Source: Flavobacterium sp. DG2-3 (lineage in GTDB: Bacteria; Bacteroidota; Bacteroidia; Flavobacteriales; Flavobacteriaceae). Taken from it: a stretch of 64,000 bases of DNA. A program made the position numbers and the translations under genes. Below are positions 50,340 through 59,010 of this stretch, in pieces. The stretch lies in NCBI RefSeq assembly GCF_030730925.1, contig NZ_JAVAMB010000019.1, positions 1-64,000 of the forward strand, in the 5' to 3' direction. Position 1 is the first letter of the stretch. Each line of letters begins with the position of its first letter. The notes beneath the pieces are model-generated. The model saw only the letters and a list, made by a program, of their open reading frames with translations. It was not told the DNA's origin and ran no database searches.

Positions 50340-52130
50340 ATGAGCGACAAAACAAGAGGAGGTCAATTCCTAGTAAAAGAAACAAAATGCGAAGACATCT
50401 TCACTCCAGAAGATTTCTCGGAAGAGCAGTTAATGATGCGTGACTCTGTAAAAGAGTTCGTAGACAAAGAATTATGGGCACATAAAGATCGTTTTGAGAA
50501 AAAAGATTATGCGTATACAGAATCATCTATGCGTAAAGCGGGTGAATTAGGACTTCTTGGAGTTGCAGTTCCAGAAGAATACGGTGGATTAGGAATGGGA
50601 TTCGTATCAACCATGTTGGTTTGTGACTACATTTCTGGCGCAACTGGTTCTTTCTCAACGGCTTTTGGTGCACACACAGGAATTGGTACAATGCCAATTA
50701 CACTTTACGGTACTGAAGAGCAAAAGAAAAAATACGTTCCGAAATTGGCTTCTGGAGAATGGTTTGGAGCTTATTGCTTAACGGAACCAGGTGCAGGATC
50801 TGATGCCAACTCAGGAAAAACAAAAGCGGTTTTGTCTGAAGACGGAACGCATTATTTAATCACTGGTCAGAAAATGTGGATTTCGAATGCAGGTTTCTGC
50901 AGCGTTTTCATTGTTTTTGCCAGAATTGGAGATGATAAAAACATTACAGGTTTCATCGTAGAAAACGATCCTTCAAACGGAATTTCTATGAATGAAGAAG
51001 AGCATAAATTAGGAATCCGTGCTTCTTCTACTCGTCAGGTTTTCTTCAACGAAACAAAAGTTCCAGTTGAAAACATGTTATCTGAAAGAGGAAACGGTTT
51101 CAAAATCGCTATGAATGCTTTGAATGTTGGTCGTATTAAACTGGCTGCGGCTTGTTTAGATGCACAAAGAAGAGTTACTTCTGGAGCTGTAAAATACGCT
51201 AACGAAAGAATTCAGTTCAATACTTCTATTGCATCTTTTGGAGCTATCCGTTCTAAATTAGCTGAAATGGCTACAAATGCATACGCTGGAGAAAGTGCTT
51301 CTTACCGTGCTGCAAAAGACATCGAAGACAGAATCGCTGCTCGTGAAGCGGAAGGAACTTCTCACCAAGAAGCTGAATTAAAAGGTGTTGAAGAATATGC
51401 AATCGAGTGTTCTATCTTGAAAGTTGCGGTTTCTGAGGACGTTCAAAACTGTTCTGACGAAGGAATTCAAGTTTTTGGTGGAATGGGATTCTCTGAAGAC
51501 ACTCCAATGGAAAGTGCTTGGAGAGATGCTCGTATCGCTCGTATTTACGAAGGAACAAACGAAATCAACAGAATGCTTTCTGTAGGTATGTTGATCAAAA
51601 AAGCAATGAAAGGACACGTTGATTTACTTGGACCAGCAATGAAAGTTCAGGAAGAATTAATGGGAATTCCATCTTTTGATACTCCAGATTTCTCTGAATT
51701 ATTCTCAGAAGAAAAAGTAATCGTGGCTAACTTGAAAAAAGTTTTCTTAATGGTTGCTGGAAGCGCTGTTCAAAAATACGGACCGGATTTAGATTCTCAC
51801 CAACAGTTATTAATGGCTGCTGCTGATATCTTAATCGAAATCTACATGGCTGAAAGTACAATCTTGAGAACAGAGAAATTAGCTAAATCTCAAGGTGAAG
51901 ATAAAGTTCAAGAGCAAATTGCTATGGCAAAATTATACTTGTACAAAGCAGTTGATATTGTAAACTTGAGAGGAAAAGAAGGAATTGCTTCTTTCTCTGA
52001 AGGAGACGAACAGCGTATGATGTTAATGGGACTTAAACGTTTCACTAAATACACTAACCTGCCAAATGTTGTGGCATTGAGAGAAAAAATCGCAGAAAAA
52101 TTAGTTGCAGAAAATTCATACTGCTTCTAA
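50340..52130 (+). CDS. acyl-CoA dehydrogenase
   Basis: This 596-residue flavoprotein of the long, very-long-chain-like type has CLTEPGAGSDA and MWISNAGF in the FAD/substrate region, QRRVTSGAVKYANERIQF, and the catalytic base region RIYEGTNEINRM near 405-416. An extra C-terminal helical domain (about 430-596) fits the extended family. It carries out the first oxidation step of the pathway and ends the operon. Confidence 0.94.
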   Translation: MSDKTRGGQFLVKETKCEDIFTPEDFSEEQLMMRDSVKEFVDKELWAHKDRFEKKDYAYTESSMRKAGELGLLGVAVPEEYGGLGMGFVSTMLVCDYISGATGSFSTAFGAHTGIGTMPITLYGTEEQKKKYVPKLASGEWFGAYCLTEPGAGSDANSGKTKAVLSEDGTHYLITGQKMWISNAGFCSVFIVFARIGDDKNITGFIVENDPSNGISMNEEEHKLGIRASSTRQVFFNETKVPVENMLSERGNGFKIAMNALNVGRIKLAAACLDAQRRVTSGAVKYANERIQFNTSIASFGAIRSKLAEMATNAYAGESASYRAAKDIEDRIAAREAEGTSHQEAELKGVEEYAIECSILKVAVSEDVQNCSDEGIQVFGGMGFSEDTPMESAWRDARIARIYEGTNEINRMLSVGMLIKKAMKGHVDLLGPAMKVQEELMGIPSFDTPDFSELFSEEKVIVANLKKVFLMVAGSAVQKYGPDLDSHQQLLMAAADILIEIYMAESTILRTEKLAKSQGEDKVQEQIAMAKLYLYKAVDIVNLRGKEGIASFSEGDEQRMMLMGLKRFTKYTNLPNVVALREKIAEKLVAENSYCF

Positions 52131-52161
52131 CGTAAAAATAGTTTTTAGCTTTTAATTTGTT

Positions 52162-52203
52162 TAAGCCCGCGCAAGTCCGAAACTGTGCGGGCTTATTTTT
52201 TTT
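52162..52203 (+). terminator. beta-oxidation operon terminator
   Basis: AAGCCCGC and GCGGGCTT pair around an 18-base loop and are followed by a long T run. Confidence 0.8.
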
Positions 52204-52211
52204 TCTTTTTT

Positions 52212-52408
52212 TTTAAACCATATAAGTGATGTAAGTTAATATTAAAGTTTGTGTGTCGATTAAATTGCTAGGTCTATTTTAACCGCAAAGGGCGCAAAGG
52301 ATTTTTTTGTTTAGGGTATACTTTATGCGCCTACATAAAATCTATAAGTAAAAATACTTTGCACTCTTTGCGGTAAAAAAAAACTTATATCACTTATATG
52401 GTTTAAAA
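52212..52408. repeat. nested inverted repeat of about 197 bp, MITE-like
   Basis: The outer arms TTTAAACCATATAAGTGATG (52212 onward) and CACTTATATGGTTTAAA (ending 52407) are near-perfect reverse complements. Inside them ACCGCAAAGGGCGCAAAGGA faces TTTGCACTCTTTGCGGT. No coding frame lies between. It may be a non-autonomous element or a composite of dispersed repeats. From 52409 to the chitinase start I see only its leader. Confidence 0.65.
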
Positions 52409-52538
52409 TTCAGTCCGCAATATTTTTGCATCGATTTGCAAAAAATTCGTTAAAATTGTATTTTAAGGTTATCTGTAATAGCGAATATCAAATTTATACT
52501 TTACTTTTAGCATTCTAAAAAACTAAAAACAACATAAT

Positions 52539-53633
52539 ATGAAAAAAATTAACCTAATTGCTCTTTTCTTTTTGTGTCTGGCAAGCTGCAATATTTTTGC
52601 ACAGAAAAACAAAAAAATGGACATTATTGCTTATTACACAGGTGATGCTGATTTAATTGACAAATATGAAGTCAATAAGTTAAACCAGATCATATTTAGC
52701 TTTTGCCATTTAAAAGACGGAAAACTAACGGTAGATTCTCCTAAAGATTCTATTACGATTAAAAAATTAGTTTCGCTTAAAGCGAAAAATCCACAATTAA
52801 AAATTATCGTTTCTCTTGGCGGATGGGGTGGCTGCGAACCATGTTCTCAAGCTTTTTCTACTGCTGAAGGACGTTTGAAATTTGCAAAATCAGTAAAAGC
52901 ATTAAGTGATTCTTATAAAGTTGATGGTTTAGATTTAGACTGGGAATATCCATCAATTGAGGGACTTCCTGGGCATTTATACCAACCTGCTGACAAACCT
53001 AACTTTACTGAATTGATCAAAATATTACGTTCTACTTTAGGCAAAAAATATGAATTGAGTTTTGCTGCAGGAGGTTTCCAAAAATGTTTAGACGAATCTA
53101 TCGACTGGAAAGCGGTTGCTCCTTTTGTAAATCTTATTAATATTATGAGTTACGATTTAGTAAACGGATATTCAAAAGTTACAGGACATCATACTCCATT
53201 ATACAGCACAAATCCAAAAGAAGAGTCTACAAATAGAGCTGTTGAGTTTTTATTAAAAGCAGGTGTTCCTGCTGAGAAATTAGTTATTGGAGGTGCATTT
53301 TATACTAGACAATGGAAAAATGTAGAAAACATCAACAATGGATTGTATCAAGCTGGTGAACACTTCCAAGGTGTTGACTTTAAAAACTATGCTACAACCT
53401 ATACAGAAGCAAACGGCTGGAAATATTTTTACGACGAAAAAGCACAAGCTCCATATTGGTACAATGCTAGCACAAAAACTTTTGCAACATCAGATGACTT
53501 AAGATCGATTAAAGCTAAAGCAGAATATGTTAAAGCTAAAAAACTAGGCGGAATCATGTTCTGGGAACTTACTTTAGACAGTTTCCACGACGGAATGGTA
53601 AATGAGATTTACAAAGTAAAAACAGAGAAGTAA
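52539..53633 (+). CDS. glycoside hydrolase family 18 chitinase, secreted
   Basis: This 364-residue protein has an N-terminal export signal (MKKINLIALFFLCLASC). The Cys at about 17 could be a lipobox residue, so it may be a lipoprotein. The catalytic DxxDxDxE motif is present as DGLDLDWE near 129-136. SLGGWG (near 91) and a C-terminal GGIMFWEL complete the TIM barrel. It would cleave chitin or similar beta-1,4-GlcNAc polymers, and endo-glucosaminidase activity cannot be excluded. Confidence 0.9.
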   Translation: MKKINLIALFFLCLASCNIFAQKNKKMDIIAYYTGDADLIDKYEVNKLNQIIFSFCHLKDGKLTVDSPKDSITIKKLVSLKAKNPQLKIIVSLGGWGGCEPCSQAFSTAEGRLKFAKSVKALSDSYKVDGLDLDWEYPSIEGLPGHLYQPADKPNFTELIKILRSTLGKKYELSFAAGGFQKCLDESIDWKAVAPFVNLINIMSYDLVNGYSKVTGHHTPLYSTNPKEESTNRAVEFLLKAGVPAEKLVIGGAFYTRQWKNVENINNGLYQAGEHFQGVDFKNYATTYTEANGWKYFYDEKAQAPYWYNASTKTFATSDDLRSIKAKAEYVKAKKLGGIMFWELTLDSFHDGMVNEIYKVKTEK

Positions 53634-53635
53634 TA

Positions 53636-53667
53636 AAAAAACGGGAATCATTTTGATTCCCGTTTTA
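53636..53667. terminator. chitinase terminator
   Basis: AAACGGGAATC and GATTCCCGTTT pair around ATTTT, between the chitinase gene and a convergent gene. Confidence 0.8.
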
Positions 53668-53686
53668 TTTTATAGATACTATCTGA

Positions 53687-54172
53687 TTATTGTACCTTAC
53701 TCTTATCCATTTCTCCAATAAACGGAATGGCTTCTAAAATTTCGCTTCTAATGATCGTCTGAAGATACACTTCAAGCTGGATAAACTTCGCAGCATTTAT
53801 AGAACCAATTGCTTTTTTTGCCTGATTATACGTTTTAGAATAAAGCTTCTCATAATCAATATGATTTTTTAGAGTAGCTTTAGCCAATTCGTCCGCTTTT
53901 GCATCGGTTAGCGTTTCGTAATTTGCTGCATAATCATTTATCAGTTGAAACTTCGTCTGGCCTAAAGCTTTACGAGAGGTTTCGTAATTATCATAAACTT
54001 TAGTAAAAGCTGTGGCTTGTGCGTCAGATAAATTCATGTACTGTTTTACCAGTTCGCTTTTAGATTTTCCATACACACTTTGTACCACTTCTAAATCTTC
54101 TTTATAAGAAGACTGCGCATAAGATGAAAACGAGGCTGCCGCCATGATAAGAATAAGACTTAATTTTTTCAT
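53687..54172 (-). CDS. secreted helical protein of unknown function
   Basis: The ATG at 54172 gives 161 residues with a signal peptide (MKKLSLILIMAAASFSSYAQ). A GTG start at 54235 would put 21 residues before it. The mature part is helical and charged, with heptad-like YKEDLEVVQSVYGKSKSEL and AYAANYETL-type segments. No family is recognised. It is the last of four leftward envelope genes. Confidence 0.75.
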   Translation of the reverse strand: MKKLSLILIMAAASFSSYAQSSYKEDLEVVQSVYGKSKSELVKQYMNLSDAQATAFTKVYDNYETSRKALGQTKFQLINDYAANYETLTDAKADELAKATLKNHIDYEKLYSKTYNQAKKAIGSINAAKFIQLEVYLQTIIRSEILEAIPFIGEMDKSKVQ

Positions 54173-54254
54173 AGTTTTAATTTTAAATTTGTTTTTAAAA
54201 ATATATGCATACTCAAATATACTGATTTTAAACACATTAACCCACTAGCAAATT

Positions 54255-55175
54255 TTAAAAAAATGAATATTGATAAACGGCAGACAAGGCATAATAGTTT
54301 AATCCGTTATTGGTATAAGCCCCGATATGATATTGCAATCTAACTGACTGGCCTTTTGCAATTGGAGTAGAAAAAGTTCCTCCTACACGCCAGTTATCGA
54401 TTTGACTGTCTTCTTCGACGCCGTCAGTAATTGTTTTTCCTCCAAAAAACCAAGTAGTATTAAATCCAATCCACATATGATTTTTAAAATAATAACTTGC
54501 ATGGCCTTGCAAACTATAGGTAGATTTCTGCTCTAACTTTTTCCCCATGAAGTCGTTATTATCGGTATAAAACCAAACTCCAGCATAAGCTTCGGCATAT
54601 ACATGCGTAAATCGTTTAGAAACTCCAATTTCTGGTTTAAATCCCCAACGGTTTGTACCTATATTAACCTGCTTGTCATCATAATATTTTCCTGTGGGAA
54701 TAGAAGTCACTAGACTGACTCCTAAAATAGTCTTTTGTTCAAAACTCCTAAATTCAGCTTTATCAAGTGCTGGAGAACCCAGTAAATTTATTCCAAAACG
54801 AATTTTCATATCTGCAAAACCTGTTCTCGATCCTGTTAGAACATCTCCATTTGTTCTGGTCTGCGAGCCATCCATAAAAGAATAAGGAAGTACAATCTGC
54901 ACACGCGCCAGTTTATTGGCTAAACCAAATGTTCGAATATAATTGACTGCAAAATTATGGCTATGAAGGGTAAAATCTGTAATTGGAAGCGAAGGGTCTG
55001 TTAACACATTGCCATTCATAAAAACATATCCGGCCGCGACAACATTCAAATCTTTTACCACATTTGCATACACTCTCGGTTCTAAATCCTGACCGTAATT
55101 TAAAAAAATCCCTAAAAAGAAAACTAAAACAAATTGCAACATACTATAATTTAACCTAGAAATCTTTTTTTGCAT
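54255..55175 (-). CDS. outer-membrane beta-barrel transporter (phenol MetA-degradation type)
   Basis: This 306-residue protein has a signal segment ending LNYGQ, alternating beta strands and a C-terminal aromatic end (YQYSFF). It resembles the channel family annotated as putative meta-pathway phenol transporter (IPTGKYYDDKQVNIGTNRW, IGFNTTWFFGGKT). The substrate is unknown. It lies 82 bases from the helical secreted protein. Confidence 0.78.
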   Translation of the reverse strand: MQKKISRLNYSMLQFVLVFFLGIFLNYGQDLEPRVYANVVKDLNVVAAGYVFMNGNVLTDPSLPITDFTLHSHNFAVNYIRTFGLANKLARVQIVLPYSFMDGSQTRTNGDVLTGSRTGFADMKIRFGINLLGSPALDKAEFRSFEQKTILGVSLVTSIPTGKYYDDKQVNIGTNRWGFKPEIGVSKRFTHVYAEAYAGVWFYTDNNDFMGKKLEQKSTYSLQGHASYYFKNHMWIGFNTTWFFGGKTITDGVEEDSQIDNWRVGGTFSTPIAKGQSVRLQYHIGAYTNNGLNYYALSAVYQYSFF

Positions 55176-55221
55176 ATGAAGGGAAATAATTAGACATCAA
55201 ACAAATAAACAGTTCTACATT

Positions 55222-55734
55222 TTATTCTTTAGTTTTTGGGGCATAAATTATTCCATCGTAATTAATTGGCGCCCTATTATTGCTATTGACAGAAAGGGTA
55301 GCGCTTCCGTTATAAAAAATAGAAAACATTAAATCGTAAACATCCGTTTTTCCTCTTACGGTTGCTTTCAGCATTGTACTATTCTTTTTATTTTCAACCT
55401 TAATGTTTTGTGGTTTGCCTTCAAATTTTATTCCGCCATCGGTGCTATATCCAATATTATAACCTCGCCCGAAAAATGGCAGATCGCATGTTACAGTATC
55501 CGCTTTAAACTTTAAAAAATAAGTATTATAATCCAGCTGTATCAATCTTCCGCCTTGTGGAGTTGTTTTTTGAGCTTCAAAAACAAAATTCTGAGCATCT
55601 AGAAGTGCTTTAATTTCATTTTGCTTTTTTAGCTCTCTTTCTTGCTTGAGTTCTTTTTTTGTTTTTTCCTGTGCCGTAATTGAAAAATTAAAGACACTTA
55701 CTAAAAATACCAAAAGAGATGCTACCGTTTTCAT
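55222..55734 (-). CDS. DUF4251 domain protein, secreted
   Basis: This 170-residue protein has a signal peptide (cleavage about residue 21 after FSITA), a charged coiled segment and then a DUF4251 beta domain (FEAQKTTPQGGRLIQL, PFFGRGYNIGYSTDGGIKF). The family is common in Bacteroidota and lacks a known function. It starts 4 bases after the META gene stop. Confidence 0.85.
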   Translation of the reverse strand: MKTVASLLVFLVSVFNFSITAQEKTKKELKQERELKKQNEIKALLDAQNFVFEAQKTTPQGGRLIQLDYNTYFLKFKADTVTCDLPFFGRGYNIGYSTDGGIKFEGKPQNIKVENKKNSTMLKATVRGKTDVYDLMFSIFYNGSATLSVNSNNRAPINYDGIIYAPKTKE

Positions 55735-55738
55735 AATG

Positions 55739-56164
55739 TCACTTTTTAGTAAAACGCATCATTGCAATGTCGCCAGAAATAAAATTGAGCGTTTTTCCAT
55801 CATCAGTAATATCGTATGAGGTAATTTTCTGCAGTGTACTCATATAAATCTGTTCGCCCTGACCATTAAGACACATCATTTTAGTTACTGCCATAGGCTG
55901 TGTAAAGTCGATTTTGTTTCCTGTAACATTCAGTTTTCCTGTGTATGAGTTACAGCTGTTGTTACCAGAAACCCTATTTTCTTTTGTATCAAAAGTTATA
56001 TTAGGTTTTTTATTCGGATACAATCCATCAAAAGCAATTCGCGGGCCCGAAATATAATTCAGCTCCCAAGTTCCATCCAGTTTCGAAACTGAATCTACTT
56101 TTTTACACTTACAGGAAATTAAAAACAAACTAAAAAATACGAGGGTAAGAATCTTTTTCATCAT
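55739..56164 (-). CDS. META-domain lipoprotein
   Basis: This 141-residue lipoprotein has a lipobox LISC near residue 18. Its META domain (about 29-138) shows DGTWELNYI, VSGNNSCNSYTG and MMRFTKK, the fold of HslJ-type proteins. It is the first gene of the leftward set with DUF4251. A second Met at position 2 could also be the start. Confidence 0.87.
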   Translation of the reverse strand: MMKKILTLVFFSLFLISCKCKKVDSVSKLDGTWELNYISGPRIAFDGLYPNKKPNITFDTKENRVSGNNSCNSYTGKLNVTGNKIDFTQPMAVTKMMCLNGQGEQIYMSTLQKITSYDITDDGKTLNFISGDIAMMRFTKK

Positions 56165-56376
56165 AACATTAAGGATTAAATGTGAACGAATTAGATAAAT
56201 GGTTTTCAGAAATTATTCGTTAAAAACCTTTACGAATTTAAACAATATTTTCGGTTTTTAACTCAATCGGTATCAAATTATAACGTATAGTTTGACTTTT
56301 TTTTAACTTTTTGAGTCAATCAATTCGGTTATTTTATGTTAAATTTACTTAATCTTTAACTAAAATGCCCGTAGAC

Positions 56377-56904
56377 ATGAAAAAACTAATTGTTTCTTTC
56401 GCTATAATCTCAGCCTTAATAATTGGCTGTAAGACCAATACAAAATCAAACGATGCAAAAACATTAACTGTTGCATTAGAACCAAAAAGCAATAGTAAAG
56501 TTGCCGGAACCGCTACTTTTGTTGAGAAAAACGGTAAAGTAACTTTTACAGCAAAAATAACAGGATTAGAACCTGGAGTTCATGCCATCCACATTCACGA
56601 AAAAGCAGATTGTACTGCTGCCGACGGAAGTTCTGCTGGAGGTCACTGGAATCCAACTTTCAAAAAACATGGAAAATGGGGAGTTGCAGAATATCATAAA
56701 GGTGATATCGGAAACTTTACCGCTGATGCAAAAGGTAACGGAACGATAACTTTGACAACAGACGAATGGTGCGTAGGTTGTGGAGATTCTAACAAAGACG
56801 TTCTTGGCAAAGGTTTAATTGTACATTCAGGTGCAGATGATTTTACCACTCAGCCAACTGGAAATGCCGGTGGAAGAGTTGCTTGCGCAGGAATCATTAA
56901 ATAA
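56377..56904 (+). CDS. sodC: superoxide dismutase [Cu-Zn], lipoprotein
   Basis: This is the envelope enzyme that removes superoxide. The ATG at 56377 gives 175 residues and a lipoprotein signal ending LIIGC. A start four codons upstream is possible. Copper and zinc ligands are in HAIHIHEKADC, GGHWNPTFKKHG and IVHSGADDF, and the disulfide cysteines are present (ADCT, RVACAG). An extra WCVGCGD segment near 140 is unusual for the family. Confidence 0.93.
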   Translation: MKKLIVSFAIISALIIGCKTNTKSNDAKTLTVALEPKSNSKVAGTATFVEKNGKVTFTAKITGLEPGVHAIHIHEKADCTAADGSSAGGHWNPTFKKHGKWGVAEYHKGDIGNFTADAKGNGTITLTTDEWCVGCGDSNKDVLGKGLIVHSGADDFTTQPTGNAGGRVACAGIIK

Positions 56905-57013
56905 GAAAAACTGAGATAACCACTATTTTTAACAAAATCTAGTGGTTATTTCATTTTAAAATGAATTCTAAAACAAGAAAAAGGCATAGCTTTGCATCAG
57001 CAAAATTAAGTCC

Positions 57014-58216
57014 ATGATTAACCCATCAGCACCAGGCTGGATCGATAAGTTTTTTAGTGAACAGAAGTTTTCAGAAGCTATTCCTTTTGAAACTGTAGAT
57101 TCGTTTTACTATAAAGTAAGAGAAACGGGATTTATCTACGGGCATATTATTGCTATAGATTCTCAAATTCCGATTTCGATAAACGGCTGGTTTAAAACCG
57201 AAATTTCTAAAGTAGCCTTACTTAACACACTCTATCATGTCTTTTGTTTAGAGAAAAGAAATTCGGAACCCAAAAATTTTATTTCAGAAGTTTTAAAGTT
57301 TTACAAACAGATGAATCCAGAAGGATTTAATTTGTTCAAGATTTTATTGCCGAAAGACACTCCTTCTCTATCACTGGAAAATATTATTGACCAGAGGGTT
57401 CAAACCAATGACAGTATCATCAGCAAGAATTTTTCGCATTTAGTAACCAATGCTTTATTGTTTATTGATGTTTTGGCTTTCAGACAATATTTGGAACATG
57501 GAGAAATTCCTGAAAAATATTTAAAGAGAATTGAAGAAACTGTTCTAGGAATTGTGGGTCTGGCTTTAAAAACCAAAACATCTAAATCTCAGCATGACGA
57601 TCTTTTAATCAAACTTTTTGAAGCTTCTATACGTTATTCAAAATTTTCAAAAGTTACCGTTGAAACTTTAGAAACGCTAAATCTAGGTTACTTTACCAAT
57701 AAACTTGAACAATTTTATTTACTTGATATGGCCGGAATGGCTTTATGGAGTGATGGAGTTGTCGAAAATGAAGAATCATATTTCTTATATTCCTTAGGCT
57801 CGACTATGGGCGTTTCTGACGATTTTGTAACTAAAAGCATGGATACGACCAATACTTTTATTACAACACATAAAAAAAAGATTCCGTATTTTAATTATTC
57901 GAATCCTGTCAAGCATTTCTATGATCAAATGACGCATAGCGTTGTCAAACTGATTATTAGAAACAAAAACAGATTGATTAAAGAAATTGTTCAAAGTAAA
58001 GAATTAATGGTTTTGCTGGCTTATTCTACAACGAGAGATTTGGATGCAAAAGAAAAGAAGAAAGTCAAAAAACAGCTTTTGGACATTTGTAAAACCATTC
58101 CGTCGTTAACGATATTTTTGCTTCCAGGCGGAAGTTTGCTGCTGCCGATATTAATTAAGTTTATCCCAACAATGCTGCCATCGGCATTTAATGAGAATTT
58201 AGACGAAAATGAATAA
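57014..58216 (+). CDS. LETM1-related protein
   Basis: This 400-residue protein is mostly helical, with a C-terminal segment LLPGGSLLLPILIKFIPTMLPSAF that matches the end of LETM1-like domains. Flavobacterial homologues are annotated as LETM1-related biofilm-associated proteins. The middle shows a tellurite-resistance-like helical pattern (MALWSDGVVENEESYFLYSL). The mechanism is unknown. Confidence 0.78.
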   Translation: MINPSAPGWIDKFFSEQKFSEAIPFETVDSFYYKVRETGFIYGHIIAIDSQIPISINGWFKTEISKVALLNTLYHVFCLEKRNSEPKNFISEVLKFYKQMNPEGFNLFKILLPKDTPSLSLENIIDQRVQTNDSIISKNFSHLVTNALLFIDVLAFRQYLEHGEIPEKYLKRIEETVLGIVGLALKTKTSKSQHDDLLIKLFEASIRYSKFSKVTVETLETLNLGYFTNKLEQFYLLDMAGMALWSDGVVENEESYFLYSLGSTMGVSDDFVTKSMDTTNTFITTHKKKIPYFNYSNPVKHFYDQMTHSVVKLIIRNKNRLIKEIVQSKELMVLLAYSTTRDLDAKEKKKVKKQLLDICKTIPSLTIFLLPGGSLLLPILIKFIPTMLPSAFNENLDENE

Positions 58217-58250
58217 AAAAAATCGCCCTTTATAGAGGGCGATTTTTTTA
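58217..58250. terminator. shared terminator between LETM1-related and carbonic anhydrase genes
   Basis: AAATCGCCCT and AGGGCGATTT pair around a TTATAG-type loop. A and T runs flank it, so it can work both ways. Confidence 0.85.
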
Positions 58251-58259
58251 TCTAAACTA

Positions 58260-58895
58260 TTAAAGATCTAATTGGTAAACTTCATCAAGCTCATCATTAG
58301 AAGCAATATTCACATTTAAGTCTGTTACAAAACCAGAATTTAATCCGTAAACCCATCCGTGAAGCATTAAATCTTGACCATTTTTCCAAGCATTCTGCAC
58401 GATAGATGTTTTGGCTAAGTTGTAAACTTGTTCTTTGGTATTAATTTCAACAAAAGCATTAAAACGTTCTGTTTCATCTTCGATTGAATTTAAATATTTA
58501 TCATGCAAACGATATTCATCTTTAATATGACGAAGCCAGTTGTCGATAATTCCAACAGATTGATGCCCCATTGCTGCTTTTACACCACCACATCCGTAGT
58601 GTCCGCATACAATAACATGTTTTACTTTTAAAACGTTTACAGCATAATCCAAAACACTTAACATGTTCATATCAGAGTGCACCACCATGTTTGCGATATT
58701 ACGGTGAACAAAAACTTCACCTGGCTTTGCACCAACAATTTCGTTTGCAGGAACACGGCTATCAGAACATCCAATCCATAATAATGGTGGCTGCTGCCCT
58801 TTTGCCAAATCAGCAAAATAATTAGGATCTTTTGCTAATGAAGTTTCAACCCACTTTTTATTGTTTTCTAATAACTGCTCATAAAATTTTCTCAT
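58260..58895 (-). CDS. can: beta-class carbonic anhydrase
   Basis: This 211-residue zinc enzyme interconverts CO2 and bicarbonate. The zinc ligands and catalytic dyad are visible: C43, D45 and R47 in GCSDSRVP, with the His and Cys of CGHYGCGG near 97-102. It lies downstream of a SulP transporter in the same direction, a pairing that suggests bicarbonate supply. Confidence 0.96.
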   Translation of the reverse strand: MRKFYEQLLENNKKWVETSLAKDPNYFADLAKGQQPPLLWIGCSDSRVPANEIVGAKPGEVFVHRNIANMVVHSDMNMLSVLDYAVNVLKVKHVIVCGHYGCGGVKAAMGHQSVGIIDNWLRHIKDEYRLHDKYLNSIEDETERFNAFVEINTKEQVYNLAKTSIVQNAWKNGQDLMLHGWVYGLNSGFVTDLNVNIASNDELDEVYQLDL

Positions 58896-59010
58896 TTTTT
58901 TTATTTTTTGTTTGGTAATTCTCCTTCTTAAGAATGTCTCAAATAAAGAACTTGATGTAAAGTTACCTAAATTTTGACATTTCTAAGGCCTTAAAAATAC
59001 CTAATTTTAA

